A DNA stretch of 38,305 nucleotides. It comes from a bacterium (GTDB lineage Bacteria; Planctomycetota; SKW154; DAOVDS01). Of this stretch, positions 8,365 through 16,807 are shown in pieces (the stretch's first letter is position 1; each line of letters begins with the position of its first letter). The stretch spans positions 1-38,305 of the forward strand of contig DAOVDS010000004.1 of NCBI GenBank assembly GCA_030669415.1, read 5' to 3'. The notes under the pieces were generated by a model. That model was not told the origin of the DNA, ran no database searches, and saw only the letters and a list, made by a program, of their open reading frames with translations. Made by a program: the position numbers and the translations under genes.

Positions 8365-8561
8365 CAGCATCCAAGAGCAGCCCTCTTGGGCAGGTTTGAT
8401 AACAGGGGTGACCAAGGTGCCGGACTCGGAGGACCGGTTTCTTCGAGTGCACATGAGGAAGCGTACGACTGGGTTTTGTTCCCGGGCATGCGGGATTATA
8501 CCAATCCCTGACCGGGAAAGAGGAGAAGTTGGCACTGTTGAGTGAAGAAGGGGTTTGAAGC
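8365..8561. other. Gap between pnp and the cold-shock gene
   Basis: About 200 nt, which may serve as a long 5' leader for the cold-shock gene. It contains a 7-bp hairpin CCAAGAG/CTCTTGG (8371-8389) without a T tract. No convincing promoter and no gene were seen. Confidence 0.4.
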
Positions 8562-8768
8562 ATGGAGACGGGTCGCGTGAAGTGGTTCGACAGCAAGAAG
8601 GGATACGGGTTTATCGAAAGCGACGGCGGCGAAGACATCTTCGTCCACTATTCGAATATCGCCTCTGACGGCTACAAGACTCTCGAAAAAGGCGATGTCG
8701 TGGAGTACGAGGTCACGGAGGGCCAGAAAGGGCTCCAGGCACAGAACGTCAAGAGGACACCAGAATAG
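8562..8768 (+). CDS. Cold-shock protein (CspA family)
   Basis: 68 residues forming a single cold-shock OB-fold domain. RNP1 is KGYGFI and RNP2 is DIFVH, preceded by the invariant KWFDSKKG. It binds single-stranded RNA/DNA as an RNA chaperone. ATG 8562 follows GAAGGGG. A leader of up to about 200 nt upstream is compatible with cold-shock control, though no specific element was recognised. Its stop codon overlaps the beginning of the cupin frame. Confidence 0.95.
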   Translation: METGRVKWFDSKKGYGFIESDGGEDIFVHYSNIASDGYKTLEKGDVVEYEVTEGQKGLQAQNVKRTPE

Positions 8769-9127
8769 CAAACAGAAGAAACAGGAAGTTCCTCGATTTC
8801 TCCGCCGAGGAATCGTGTGAGAAGCAGACCGTCGCCGACGGAGTTGCCGTCAGGCCGTTCTACCTGCACTCCACGTGCCTTGCCATACTCGAGATGGAGC
8901 CGGGCAGCGTATTGCCCGAGCACAAGCACATCCACGAGCAGATTTCGTACATCGTATCGGGCGAAGTGCAGGTCACGGTCGATTACGAGAACAGGACCGT
9001 GCGCGCGGGCGAGCTCTTCGCGGTCAAGAGCAACACGCTGCATTCTTATCGCGCCCTGGGCAACCCGGTGCGTATGATAATAGCCTCGTCCCCCCTGCTG
9101 CGTGATTATGTTTTCAATGAAGAGTAG
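8765..9127 (+). CDS. Small single-domain cupin, start codon unclear
   Basis: The frame encodes a compact cupin: GSVLPEHKHIHEQ carries the first metal-binding histidines, and GELFAVKSNTLHSY carries the second motif's His, although the usual Pro is replaced. Homology-like sequence begins well before the first ATG (8894): KFLDFSAEE...VAVRPFYLHSTCLAILE. There is no ATG, GTG or TTG in the needed region. The best candidate is ATA at 8765, which overlaps the cspA stop and has AAGAGGA about 8 nt upstream. If translation started at 8894, the first strands of the barrel would be lost. The substrate is unknown; a sugar or small-molecule binding role is typical. The end overlaps the next gene by 11 nt. 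Confidence 0.65.
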   Translation: MANRRNRKFLDFSAEESCEKQTVADGVAVRPFYLHSTCLAILEMEPGSVLPEHKHIHEQISYIVSGEVQVTVDYENRTVRAGELFAVKSNTLHSYRALGNPVRMIIASSPLLRDYVFNEE

Positions 9128-9629
9128 CCTGAAGGGCAGCCTGGCCGGACTGGCAACTGCCCTGCTTCTGACGACTGCCGGCTGTGTCCAGACGCGGGAA
9201 CACACCACCGACAGTCTTATGACTATTGACTACTCCCGCACCTACGGCAGAGCGCTGACAAGCAATGTGGCAGCGGCCCGCGAGGCTGTACTTGCGAATC
9301 CCGACGACCCGGCCCCGCATGTCTTTCTTGGAAATGCCTACCTGCTAACGAAGAACCTCGACGCGGCGGAGGCCGAGTTCAAGATTGTCCTGTATCTCTC
9401 GCCCTATTCAGACGCGGCGTATTACGAGCTTGCCCGCATAAACACGCTGCGCGGCAACCATGAGACTGCGCTGCTGCTGCTGAACCGCGCGGTTGAGCTT
9501 AATCCCGGGTTCGCCGACGCGCACCTCGCGCTGGCGCGCATTCACGAGAAGCTCGGCAACTCCCAAGAGGCACGCCTACATCGCAACGCCTACATAGAGG
9601 CCGCCAAGGCGCAAACAGAGGGCCCCTGA
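9117..9629 (+). CDS. TPR-repeat lipoprotein
   Basis: 170 residues. ATG 9117 (MKSSLKGSLAGLATALLLTTAGC) gives a standard signal peptide with lipobox TTAGC; GTG 9102 and ATG 9108 are alternatives. After a short linker come three TPR units (about 50-155): N..DPAPHVFLGNAYLLTKNLDAAE, PYSDAAYYELARINTLRGNHETA, NPGFADAHLALARIHEKLGNSQEA. Such PilF/BamD-like TPR lipoproteins scaffold envelope assemblies. It overlaps the cupin gene by 11 nt, suggesting translational coupling. The partner is unknown. Confidence 0.88.
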   Translation: MKSSLKGSLAGLATALLLTTAGCVQTREHTTDSLMTIDYSRTYGRALTSNVAAAREAVLANPDDPAPHVFLGNAYLLTKNLDAAEAEFKIVLYLSPYSDAAYYELARINTLRGNHETALLLLNRAVELNPGFADAHLALARIHEKLGNSQEARLHRNAYIEAAKAQTEGP

Positions 9630-9662
9630 GGAACTCCGATTGCAGCCGGAACCACATTTCAC

Positions 9663-9692
9663 TTGACACGCGCCGAGGGCCTGCTGTACTTT
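9663..9692 (+). promoter_or_regulatory. Sigma-70-type promoter of the BON-like/TPR pair
   Basis: TTGACA (9663-9668), an 18-nt spacer, TACTTT (9687-9692), about 60 nt before the TTG start at 9756. Confidence 0.55.
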
Positions 9693-9755
9693 AGGAGTAA
9701 CGAACACGGACCGTCGGATTGCAGACCTGAGACTCTATATTGTGGAGAGTGAAGC

Positions 9756-10127
9756 TTGGCAGGCGGCGATTTTCAGATAAACTCACGGGTGCGGGGCATA
9801 TTCGCGAAGCACTGGCTCGATACCTCGCGACTATCCGTGGTCACTATCAAGGGCAATGTCTACATCGGCGGCTACGTGCGCAAGCTCCCCGCCGTCAGCC
9901 TTGATATCGAGGTGAACGAAGACCTGATGGAGACAATCAATTTCGAGATAGGCAGAATCAAGGGCGTCAAGCGCGTCACGTACCGGCTGGAGGACTGGCG
10001 AAGAGAGGGAGGCAAGTTTTTCTCCTTGGCTCATAAGAGAAAATCAACCGAAGACGACAAGAAGCGAGCCCAAGACATGGCGAGGCGCGCAGGTTACCGC
10101 AAGGATGAAGATTATGGAACCTCTTGA
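9756..10127 (+). CDS. BON-domain-like small cytoplasmic protein
   Basis: 123 residues starting at TTG 9756, preceded by GGAG with 8-nt spacing. No signal peptide. Residues 8-80 fit a BON-like alpha/beta pattern: a helix (RVRGIFAKHW), strands VVTIKGNVYIGGYV, a helix (LMETINFEIGRI), then KGVKRVTYRLE. The C-terminal 40 residues are charged. BON domains usually bind phospholipid or peptidoglycan in the envelope, yet no export signal is visible, so the role is uncertain. The gene overlaps the start of the TPR gene by 14 nt. Confidence 0.75.
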   Translation: MAGGDFQINSRVRGIFAKHWLDTSRLSVVTIKGNVYIGGYVRKLPAVSLDIEVNEDLMETINFEIGRIKGVKRVTYRLEDWRREGGKFFSLAHKRKSTEDDKKRAQDMARRAGYRKDEDYGTS

Positions 10128-11469
10128 GAGACTCAAACAGAACCTGGATGAAGAAATCAGGCTCCACCCGCGCTACCCCGACCTGGTGAACTTGCTGGGG
10201 CTGCTCCTGGCACTCGAGGGGCGCCACACCGAGGCGCTCAAGGAGTACGACCGGGCGCTGGAAATCAACCCCCGTTACACCGAGTGTAAGACGAACCGGG
10301 CATTCTCACTCGCGGCCCTCGGCAGGACTGACGAAGCGCTAAAGGCCGCCGAGGCCCTGTCCTGCGAGGCACCTGACAGTTGCGACGTCCTCGTCTCCTG
10401 CGCCAAGCTGCTCGCCTGGCAGGGCCGGACTGCCCCGGCACGCGCCATACTCGAAAAGGCCGCCGAGCTGCGGCCCAACTACCCCGCAGTCTATCACTAC
10501 CTCGGGCTGACATATCTAACAGGTGACAGAGAGAAGGCCTGCGCGAATTTCGAGAAGGCCGCATCGCTGGGCAGCGCGTACATCGCGCTCTATGACTCGC
10601 TGCACATTTACCGCAATGGCGGGGTCAAGCTTGCAGGCGGCAAGGACCCGGCCGTGAAGGCTCTTCTGAACCAGCTTGCAGACAACCCCAACAGTGTCAA
10701 GGTGTACCTGGCCCAGGCCAAGATGTTCGCGGCGGGAGGCCAGTTCGACGAGGCTTCCTCCCATTTCGACAAGGCGCGCGCAATCGAGGCGGATTCGCCC
10801 GTAATCGAGAACGGACTCGGACTTGTCGCAATAGCGCGCGAATACGGTGAAGAAGCCAAGCTCCACTTCCGCCGGGCCCTGCACTTCGACCCGGCGAACA
10901 TAACCGCGCACGTCAACCTCGCCTTCCAGCTCGGCGCCGACGGGGACCTCAACGGTGCCGAAGAGCAGATGCGCAAGGCGGTCGAGCTCGCGCCCCGCTA
11001 CCCTGACATCCGGGTTCAGCTTGCCACAATCCTCACGGAGCGAGAGCAGCTCGATGAGGCAATCACGCACCTGCGCGAGGCGCTTTCAATCAACCCCAAG
11101 TACGTATTCGCCGCCATCATGCTTGGTTCAATACTGTTTGCCAAGAAGCGCTACCAGGAGGTAATCGACACGTATGCGGGAATGGATGCCGACGCCATAG
11201 GCCTGCCTGAAGTCTACTCCCACCTTGCGACATCCCACCTGGAGACGGGCAAGACTGACAGTGCCCTTGAAATAGCCGGCAAGGCCGTTTCAATGGAGAA
11301 CCCCCTGCCCTCAACGTACGTCTGCCTGGTAATAGGACACCACCGGCTGGGCAAGGTGAAGGAGGCGCGCTCCTGGGCCCTGAAGTACGTCAAGCAGTTC
11401 CCCGAGGGGCCCGAGATAGAGGAAATCCGCACCCTTGTGGACCTCCTGAAGGACACCCCGGACGCGTAG
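10114..11469 (+). CDS. Cytoplasmic TPR-repeat protein
   Basis: 451 residues with roughly ten tetratricopeptide repeats along nearly the whole chain. Clear units include LVNLLGLLLALEGRHTEA, AHVNLAFQLGADGDLNGAE and DIRVQLATILTEREQLDEA. There is no signal peptide or membrane segment. ATG 10114 is preferred because AAGGA (10101-10105) is 8 nt upstream; ATG 10105 is too close to it. It overlaps and is probably coupled to the BON-like gene. TPR superhelices are protein-interaction scaffolds. No enzymatic domain is visible and the partner is unknown. Confidence 0.9.
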   Translation: MEPLERLKQNLDEEIRLHPRYPDLVNLLGLLLALEGRHTEALKEYDRALEINPRYTECKTNRAFSLAALGRTDEALKAAEALSCEAPDSCDVLVSCAKLLAWQGRTAPARAILEKAAELRPNYPAVYHYLGLTYLTGDREKACANFEKAASLGSAYIALYDSLHIYRNGGVKLAGGKDPAVKALLNQLADNPNSVKVYLAQAKMFAAGGQFDEASSHFDKARAIEADSPVIENGLGLVAIAREYGEEAKLHFRRALHFDPANITAHVNLAFQLGADGDLNGAEEQMRKAVELAPRYPDIRVQLATILTEREQLDEAITHLREALSINPKYVFAAIMLGSILFAKKRYQEVIDTYAGMDADAIGLPEVYSHLATSHLETGKTDSALEIAGKAVSMENPLPSTYVCLVIGHHRLGKVKEARSWALKYVKQFPEGPEIEEIRTLVDLLKDTPDA

Positions 11470-11483
11470 CACCTGGTTTTGGT

Positions 11484-11513
11484 TTGACTTCACACCCTTG
11501 CGCGAAGTACAAT
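11484..11513 (+). promoter_or_regulatory. Promoter of the DUF192-asd operon
   Basis: TTGACT (11484-11489), an 18-nt spacer, TACAAT (11508-11513), about 40 nt before the ATG at 11555. Confidence 0.6.
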
Positions 11514-11554
11514 TACTGTAGAGGACTTGGCTCAGTGTATGAGGTGTGTGTCTG

Positions 11555-12034
11555 ATGACGTTCATGAAACTCAAGGCAGCCTTCGCGTGCACGCTGCTTC
11601 TCTTCGCGTGCTGCCAGGGAGAACATCGCCCCGAAACACCCGAGCCTGAGCGCCACCTGGGACTTCACAAGCTTACCATCGGCGAGGCCGTGGTGTACGT
11701 GGATGTCGCCAGGACGGACGCCGCCCGGCAACAGGGCCTCATGTACAGAGAAAGCATGCCGCAAGACGAGGGTATGGTGTTTGTCTATCCCGACCAGAGG
11801 TATCTCTCGTTCTACATGAAGAACACGCTCATTGCGCTGTCCATCGCCTACATAGACCAGAAGGGCGTTATCCGGCAGATTCTTGACATGCAGCCGCTGG
11901 ATGAGAGCTCTCACGAAGCGATTGTGCCTGTCCAGTACGCGCTCGAGGTCAACCAGGGCTGGTTCCAGAAGAACTCGGTCAAGGTCGGCGACAGCGTGGC
12001 TAACCTGCCATCACCGGAAGGAGCAGAGGAGTGA
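11555..12034 (+). CDS. DUF192-family lipoprotein
   Basis: 159 residues. ATG 11555 has GAGGTG 8 nt upstream. The N-terminus is a lipoprotein-type signal (TLLLFACC). The body carries the DUF192 hallmarks: VDVARTDAARQQGLMYRESMP, then GMVFVYP and the SFYMKNTLIALSIAYID core, then QPLD and YALEV.GWF. DUF192 proteins are small exported beta-rich proteins of unknown biochemical role. The stop codon overlaps the asd start (GTGA), so the two are probably co-translated. First gene of a six-gene plus-strand run. Confidence 0.9.
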   Translation: MTFMKLKAAFACTLLLFACCQGEHRPETPEPERHLGLHKLTIGEAVVYVDVARTDAARQQGLMYRESMPQDEGMVFVYPDQRYLSFYMKNTLIALSIAYIDQKGVIRQILDMQPLDESSHEAIVPVQYALEVNQGWFQKNSVKVGDSVANLPSPEGAEE

Positions 12035-13023
12035 AAGTAGCACTCGCAGGCGCTACGGGGGCGGTGGGACGCGAGATACTCAAGGTGCTCGAAGACCGCA
12101 AGTTCCCCGTAACCGGCCTGAGACCCCTCGCTTCCGAACGCTCCGCCGGCAGCACCGTCGCCTTCCAGGGCCGCGACATCGAAGTAGGCCTTCTCGACGA
12201 GAACGCCTTTGAGGGCATAAATATCGCCTTTTTCAGCGCGGGCGGCGAAATCAGCAGGCAGCTCGTACCCTGTGCCGTTGATGCCGGGGCGACCGTGATA
12301 GACAACTCGAGCGCCTTCAGGATGGACCCGGAAGTCCCGCTCGTTGTCCCTGAAGTCAACCCCGACGACGCCAGGAACCATAATGGGATTATCGCCAACC
12401 CGAACTGCTCGACAATCCAGCTTGTGGTCGCGCTTGCGCCCCTGCACCGCGAGGCCGGGATACTGCGCGTGCTCGCCGCCACCTACCAGGCGGTCAGCGG
12501 CACGGGAAAAGCTGCCATAGACGAGCTCAAGCGCCAGGTCAGTGAGCTCGAAGAGGGAAAGCAGCCCACGGTGGAAGTCTATCCCAAGCAGATTGCATTC
12601 AACCTCATCCCCCACATTGACACGTTCCAGGAAAACGGGTACACTCGTGAAGAGCTCAAGATGCTTGACGAAACAAGGAAAATTCTCCACGATGACACTA
12701 TCCGCGTCTCGGCGACCTGTGTTCGCGTCCCAGTCTACCGGGCGCACTCCGAGGCGGTGTTTGTCGAGACCAGGCGAAAGCTGACGGCGCAGGAGGCGCG
12801 CGATGTCCTCTCACAGGCGCCCGGCGTCAAGGTGCTCGACAACCCCGAAAAGCTCGAATACCCCACTCCGCTGACGGCCACGGGAAGCTGCCTGACATAC
12901 GTCGGCAGAATCAGGGAAGATACCGCCCTTGAAAACGGCCTGGCCCTCTGGGTCGTTGCAGACCAACTGCTCAAGGGCGCAGCTCTCAACGCGGTGCAGA
13001 TTGCCGAGTTGCTGATAGACTGA
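12031..13023 (+). CDS. asd: Aspartate-semialdehyde dehydrogenase
   Basis: 330 residues, starting at GTG 12031 within a 4-nt GTGA overlap with the DUF192 gene. The N-terminal Rossmann motif is GATGAVG (7-13). The catalytic segment NPNCST places the nucleophile at Cys126, and the later active-site region is intact, including QAVSGTGKAAIDEL and the R.PVYRAHSEAVF stretch. It reduces aspartyl-phosphate to aspartate-semialdehyde with NADPH, at the branch point to lysine/diaminopimelate, threonine and methionine. The length is typical. The neighbours are not amino-acid genes. Confidence 0.97.
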   Translation: MKVALAGATGAVGREILKVLEDRKFPVTGLRPLASERSAGSTVAFQGRDIEVGLLDENAFEGINIAFFSAGGEISRQLVPCAVDAGATVIDNSSAFRMDPEVPLVVPEVNPDDARNHNGIIANPNCSTIQLVVALAPLHREAGILRVLAATYQAVSGTGKAAIDELKRQVSELEEGKQPTVEVYPKQIAFNLIPHIDTFQENGYTREELKMLDETRKILHDDTIRVSATCVRVPVYRAHSEAVFVETRRKLTAQEARDVLSQAPGVKVLDNPEKLEYPTPLTATGSCLTYVGRIREDTALENGLALWVVADQLLKGAALNAVQIAELLID

Positions 13024-13048
13024 CTATCGCCAGATTGGAGGATAAACG

Positions 13049-14665
13049 ATGCTCAGAGCACAACGTGTTGCAGTTCTGTATTCTGTCTTCTGTATTCTGT
13101 ATTCTGTCTTAATCTGCCTGCCCGCCTTTGCACAGGAGAAACCGGCCAAGAAGCCACCCGGGAAGCAGGAGGAAGACCACATTCACGGCCACCCTGAATG
13201 GAAGCACCCCAACAAGGCGGAAAAGCCCTTTTTCAAAAGTGTTGACGACCTGCGAAAGTTCGGCGAGCCTCACATGCGAAGAAGCCATATCTCGCTCGTA
13301 GGGAACCTCGGGAAAGGCAAGCGCCAGGGAATCCGCAGTGAACTCATGAGCTTCGGCCTGGACAAGGTAATACTGCACCTCCAGGGCGACCACGACTTCG
13401 GCGTTCGCAGAGCGTGCCCGGAGACCATCACCAAGCTCTGCGACAAGAAGGGGGTGGATGAGAGAGTCAAATACCTCAAAGAGAAGATAGAGGCTGGCGA
13501 AAAAGTTGTCGAGACGCCTGATAAGGTCGTGAAGGCCTTCCAGGAGCAGCTCGACAAGGCAAGAAAGGCACTGCTGAAGGCACTCAAGGAGGACAAGAAG
13601 AACGAGGTCCGCGAGCAGTGCGCAGGCTTTCTGCCCCATATTGCCAGAGACAAGAAGGTCGTTGATGCGCTGACCAACGCCCTGCTGAGCGACGGCTGGT
13701 CAATGGTGCGGGAAATGGCCGTGAACTCGCTTATGATTATCGAGGACCGAAGCTCCATCGAGGCGCTGCGCAAAGCGCTGGAGAAGGATACTCACTCCAC
13801 CGTGCGCGCCGCGGCCGCCAAAGCGCTGCTCAAGTTCGGCGACAAGGGCGCCGCGAAGCTGTTCAAAGAGGGGCTCAAAGACGGCTGGTCCAACGTGAGG
13901 CTCGAATGCATACGGGCGCTGGCCCAGTTCGGGACAAAGGATACCATAAAACCCCTTATGGAGCGGCTCTCCGACAAGAAAGACATCGTCAGGGAGGAAG
14001 CCGCGATTGCGCTGGGCAGTATAGGCGACGCCAGCGCTCTGCCCGCTCTCGGCAAAACCAGCTCCGACGAGTACGAGACAGTCCGCGAGTCCGTCTACAA
14101 GGCGATTGCAGGAGTCGCCAAGCGCTACAAGTCCGGGGCCCGGTTGGCAGCCACCATGCTCGCTGACCAGAAGGTGGATGACAAGACGTTCAACGCCAAG
14201 ATTCCCGGAATTGCGAACCTGATAAACCTGCTGGCTGCCGGTGACATCGCAGACGCGAAGAAGCTCCTAAGTTCATGTCAGGAGGGTTCAACAGACAATC
14301 GAATGGCGGCCCGCAAAGAGGCGTACAAGCTGGTAGCCGCAATAGCCGAACGTGCGAAAAGCACCACCAGGCAGGCGGCTGACATCCTCGCCCGGAAGGG
14401 CCTGCCCGATGCGGTATTCAATCCGAGGATAATGGCCATCCGCGGGCTGCTGCAGCTTGCGGACAAGCGCGGCGTTGAAGCCCTGATGGGAGCGCTCAAA
14501 GAGAAGTACATCTTTCGCAAGCTCAGCGCCATCCGGGTCGCCGTGGAGGAGAAGGTGAAAGACCCGGTGTTCCTGAAGGCGCTGACAGAGCTGGCCAAGT
14601 CCGGCAAGACGGAGCCGATGGTCAAGAAGAAGGCCAACGAGGCCCTTGCTGCGCTGGAGAAATAG
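13049..14665 (+). CDS. Secreted HEAT-repeat protein
   Basis: 538 residues from ATG 13049 (TTGGAGG upstream). Residues 1-28 form a signal peptide ending LPAFAQ; its codons include five tandem heptanucleotides (13074-13108). A His/Lys-rich linker follows. From about 75 the chain is helical, with recognisable HEAT/PBS-type repeats at about 180-370: MVREMAVNSLMIIEDRSSIEALRKAL, TVRAAAAKALLKFGDKGAAKL, IVREEAAIALGSIGDASALPAL. A Lys-rich coiled segment spans about 130-190. It is probably a periplasmic scaffold. The partner is unknown. Confidence 0.88.
   Translation: MLRAQRVAVLYSVFCILYSVLICLPAFAQEKPAKKPPGKQEEDHIHGHPEWKHPNKAEKPFFKSVDDLRKFGEPHMRRSHISLVGNLGKGKRQGIRSELMSFGLDKVILHLQGDHDFGVRRACPETITKLCDKKGVDERVKYLKEKIEAGEKVVETPDKVVKAFQEQLDKARKALLKALKEDKKNEVREQCAGFLPHIARDKKVVDALTNALLSDGWSMVREMAVNSLMIIEDRSSIEALRKALEKDTHSTVRAAAAKALLKFGDKGAAKLFKEGLKDGWSNVRLECIRALAQFGTKDTIKPLMERLSDKKDIVREEAAIALGSIGDASALPALGKTSSDEYETVRESVYKAIAGVAKRYKSGARLAATMLADQKVDDKTFNAKIPGIANLINLLAAGDIADAKKLLSSCQEGSTDNRMAARKEAYKLVAAIAERAKSTTRQAADILARKGLPDAVFNPRIMAIRGLLQLADKRGVEALMGALKEKYIFRKLSAIRVAVEEKVKDPVFLKALTELAKSGKTEPMVKKKANEALAALEK
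13074..13108 (+). repeat. Five tandem heptanucleotides TTCTGT(A/C)
   Basis: Units at 13074, 13081, 13088, 13095 and 13102 are TTCTGTA, TTCTGTC, TTCTGTA, TTCTGTA, TTCTGTC. They lie inside the signal-peptide codons of the HEAT-repeat gene. The unit length is not a multiple of three. Confidence 0.95.
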
Positions 14666-14680
14666 GAAGGAGAAAGGCGC

Positions 14681-15232
14681 GTGGACTACGGCCAGACACA
14701 GGGCCTGGTTGACAGGCGATACAGGCTGCTCAAGACCGGTGCCCTGCTCTTTCTGTCTTTCGACATCTTCTACACCTTCGCCGGTTACCTGTGCGCCAAC
14801 CTCTCGGGAGAATCACTCTGGCAGTTCGCCGGCCTGCTCAGGCCCGAGGCCGGCGCTATCGTACCCACGCTCCTGAGATACACCGTGCTCGGCTATGCCA
14901 TAGTCTCACTGCCGCTGGCAATGCACATCAGGAAGCTCTCTCTCGCAATAGAAAGCCCGAAAGACTCCCCGCAAGTCAAGACCCGTGGCGTCCGGTCAAT
15001 CGAGTCGGCTTTCGCACACTACCGCCACACGCACCGTGTGATGCTCGGCGCGCTAAGCGCAGTCAACTTCCTTGCCGCGGCGTGCTTTATCGCCTACGGT
15101 GAGTTCTGGATTGCGGCTGTGGCAAGCTGCATAGGTTTCGGCAACAAGCTTGTGGTTTTCCCGGGCTCGGGCGACTTCAACCGCTGGATATGGCGCGCAC
15201 TCGAAGTCACTCGCGGGCAGAGCGCAACCTGA
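14681..15232 (+). CDS. Integral membrane protein of unknown function
   Basis: 183 residues from GTG 14681, with GGAAGGAG 8 nt upstream and a 15-nt gap after the HEAT gene. Four hydrophobic segments are visible at about 20-40, 62-82, 118-137 and 139-156, with a charged cytoplasmic-type loop (RKLSLAIESPKDSPQVKTR) between the second and third. It was not recognised as a named family. It lies between the HEAT protein and truA in the same operon-like run. Confidence 0.8.
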   Translation: MDYGQTQGLVDRRYRLLKTGALLFLSFDIFYTFAGYLCANLSGESLWQFAGLLRPEAGAIVPTLLRYTVLGYAIVSLPLAMHIRKLSLAIESPKDSPQVKTRGVRSIESAFAHYRHTHRVMLGALSAVNFLAAACFIAYGEFWIAAVASCIGFGNKLVVFPGSGDFNRWIWRALEVTRGQSAT

Positions 15233-15250
15233 CACCCTTGGGTTAGGGCC

Positions 15251-16018
15251 ATGCCTCAGAGAAATATCATGTTCACCATCCAGTACGACGGCACGAACTT
15301 CCACGGATGGCAGCGCCAGCCAGACACGAGGACTATCCAGGGCGAGCTTGAACGGGCAATCGAGCGGGTTCTTCGCACCCCTGTCCTCACCGAGGGGGCA
15401 TCCCGCACAGACGCGGGCGTCCACGCGCTGGGGCAGGTCGCCAACTTCCATACTGAGAGCGAGCTGGCACCTGAAAGGCTGATTGGCGCCGTCAATGCCG
15501 GGCTGCCTGACGACGCGGCGGTCGTTGGCGCGCGAGAGGTGCCGCAGGAGTTCAGCAGCCGCTTCCGGGCCAAGGGCAAACTGTACCGCTACCTGATTCT
15601 CAACAGGCCCCTTCCATGCCCGCTCGTGCGCAATCGCGCACTGCACGTCAAGGAGGAGCTTGACGTTGCCGCCATGTCAGACGCGGCGGCACGAATCGAA
15701 GGCGAGCGCGACTACGCCGCTTTCGGCACGAAAATCACAGAGGAAGAAAACACCGTCTGCACCATCGACAGGGTGAGCGTTGGCAGGGTATCCTGGCCCG
15801 CACTGGGCAGCGCCGCTGATGATTTGACTGCAATAGAGGTGCAGGGCAGCCGCTTCCTCTACAAGATGGTTCGGACAATCGCGGGAACTCTTCTGGAAGC
15901 AGGCAAAGGAAGACTTCCACCCGGTGAAATCCCCGGTATAATAGAATCGAGGGACCGGGCCAGGGCCGGCCCGACGCTCAAGCCGCATGGTCTCTATCTG
16001 GTTAGGGTTCTCTACTGA
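15251..16018 (+). CDS. truA: tRNA pseudouridine synthase A
   Basis: 255 residues, normal TruA length. The catalytic motif SRTDAGVHALGQ gives Asp54. Other conserved parts are YDGTNFHGWQRQ at the N-terminus, FSSRFRAKGKLYRY, DYAAFG and the C-terminal GSRFLYKMVRTIAGTLLEAGKG. It converts U38-U40 in the tRNA anticodon arm to pseudouridine. The start is ATG 15251. The stop is followed after one base by the next ATG. Confidence 0.97.
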   Translation: MPQRNIMFTIQYDGTNFHGWQRQPDTRTIQGELERAIERVLRTPVLTEGASRTDAGVHALGQVANFHTESELAPERLIGAVNAGLPDDAAVVGAREVPQEFSSRFRAKGKLYRYLILNRPLPCPLVRNRALHVKEELDVAAMSDAAARIEGERDYAAFGTKITEEENTVCTIDRVSVGRVSWPALGSAADDLTAIEVQGSRFLYKMVRTIAGTLLEAGKGRLPPGEIPGIIESRDRARAGPTLKPHGLYLVRVLY

Positions 16019-16019
16019 T

Positions 16020-16799
16020 ATGTCAAGGATTGCGGTAATAAGCGATATCCACGGTAACCTTGAGGCGCTCAAGGCGGTCCTCAAGAACATCAAGCAGGCG
16101 GGCGCAGCGCGCACCATCTGTCTCGGCGACGTGGTCGGGTACGGGCCCAACCCCGTCGAGTGCGCGGATATCGCCCGGAAGCTCGATGTCGTGCTCTGCG
16201 GGAACCACGAATGGGCGACAGTCTATGAGCCGGTCGGCTTTCACGCCACAGCCAGAGAGGCGCTCCTGTGGACTACAGCCAGACTGAAGCCGCGCTGGTA
16301 CAGCCTGGGCGCCACGGTGCGCAGGTGGCGTTTCATAAAGAGGCGCCCCAAGCGGCACAAGGAGGGACGCCTCCTCTTTGTGCACGGCTCGCCCCGCAGC
16401 CCGATTGACGAGTACATACTGCGCTCCGACGTCGATGAGGTGCTTCACGAGAACAGCGAAAAAGTCGATGATGCCTTCGACAAGACTGATTGGATTACAT
16501 TCGTGGGGCACAGCCACACCCCATCGATAATAACCGAAGATGCGCGCTACATAGAGACGGGCGAGCTTGAGAACGGCTTGTTCACCTGCAGCAGGGATGC
16601 GAAGTACCTGGTCAACGTCGGCTCGGTCGGCCAGCCGAGGGATAAGAACTGGCGGGCCTGCTACGTGCTTTTCGACCCCGACACAGGCAGGGTCGAGTAC
16701 CGCCGTGTCGAGTACGACGTAGACACCACCGTGGCAAAGATAAGGCGGATTGTCCAGGTGGACAACTCACTGGGCGAACGCCTGAAAATCGGCTCATGA
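16020..16799 (+). CDS. Calcineurin-like metallophosphoesterase
   Basis: 259 residues. ATG 16020 lies one base after the truA stop (TGATATG), so the longer in-frame start at 15987 inside truA is not used. Metal ligands are in family order: SDIHGN (Asp9, His11), GDVVGYGPNP (Asp37), GNHEW (Asn62, His63), FVHGS and GHSHTP. This is the YfcE/Metallophos_2 type acting on phosphodiesters, with an unknown natural substrate. It is the last gene before the palindromic repeat at 16808. Confidence 0.93.
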   Translation: MSRIAVISDIHGNLEALKAVLKNIKQAGAARTICLGDVVGYGPNPVECADIARKLDVVLCGNHEWATVYEPVGFHATAREALLWTTARLKPRWYSLGATVRRWRFIKRRPKRHKEGRLLFVHGSPRSPIDEYILRSDVDEVLHENSEKVDDAFDKTDWITFVGHSHTPSIITEDARYIETGELENGLFTCSRDAKYLVNVGSVGQPRDKNWRACYVLFDPDTGRVEYRRVEYDVDTTVAKIRRIVQVDNSLGERLKIGS

Positions 16800-16807
16800 C
16801 AAATCCA

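Noticed and set aside
8156-8545. Plus-strand frame overlapping the pnp C-terminus and the following gap
   Set aside because: No ribosome site, low-complexity Ala/Thr/Pro composition, and most of it overlaps the pnp tail in another frame.
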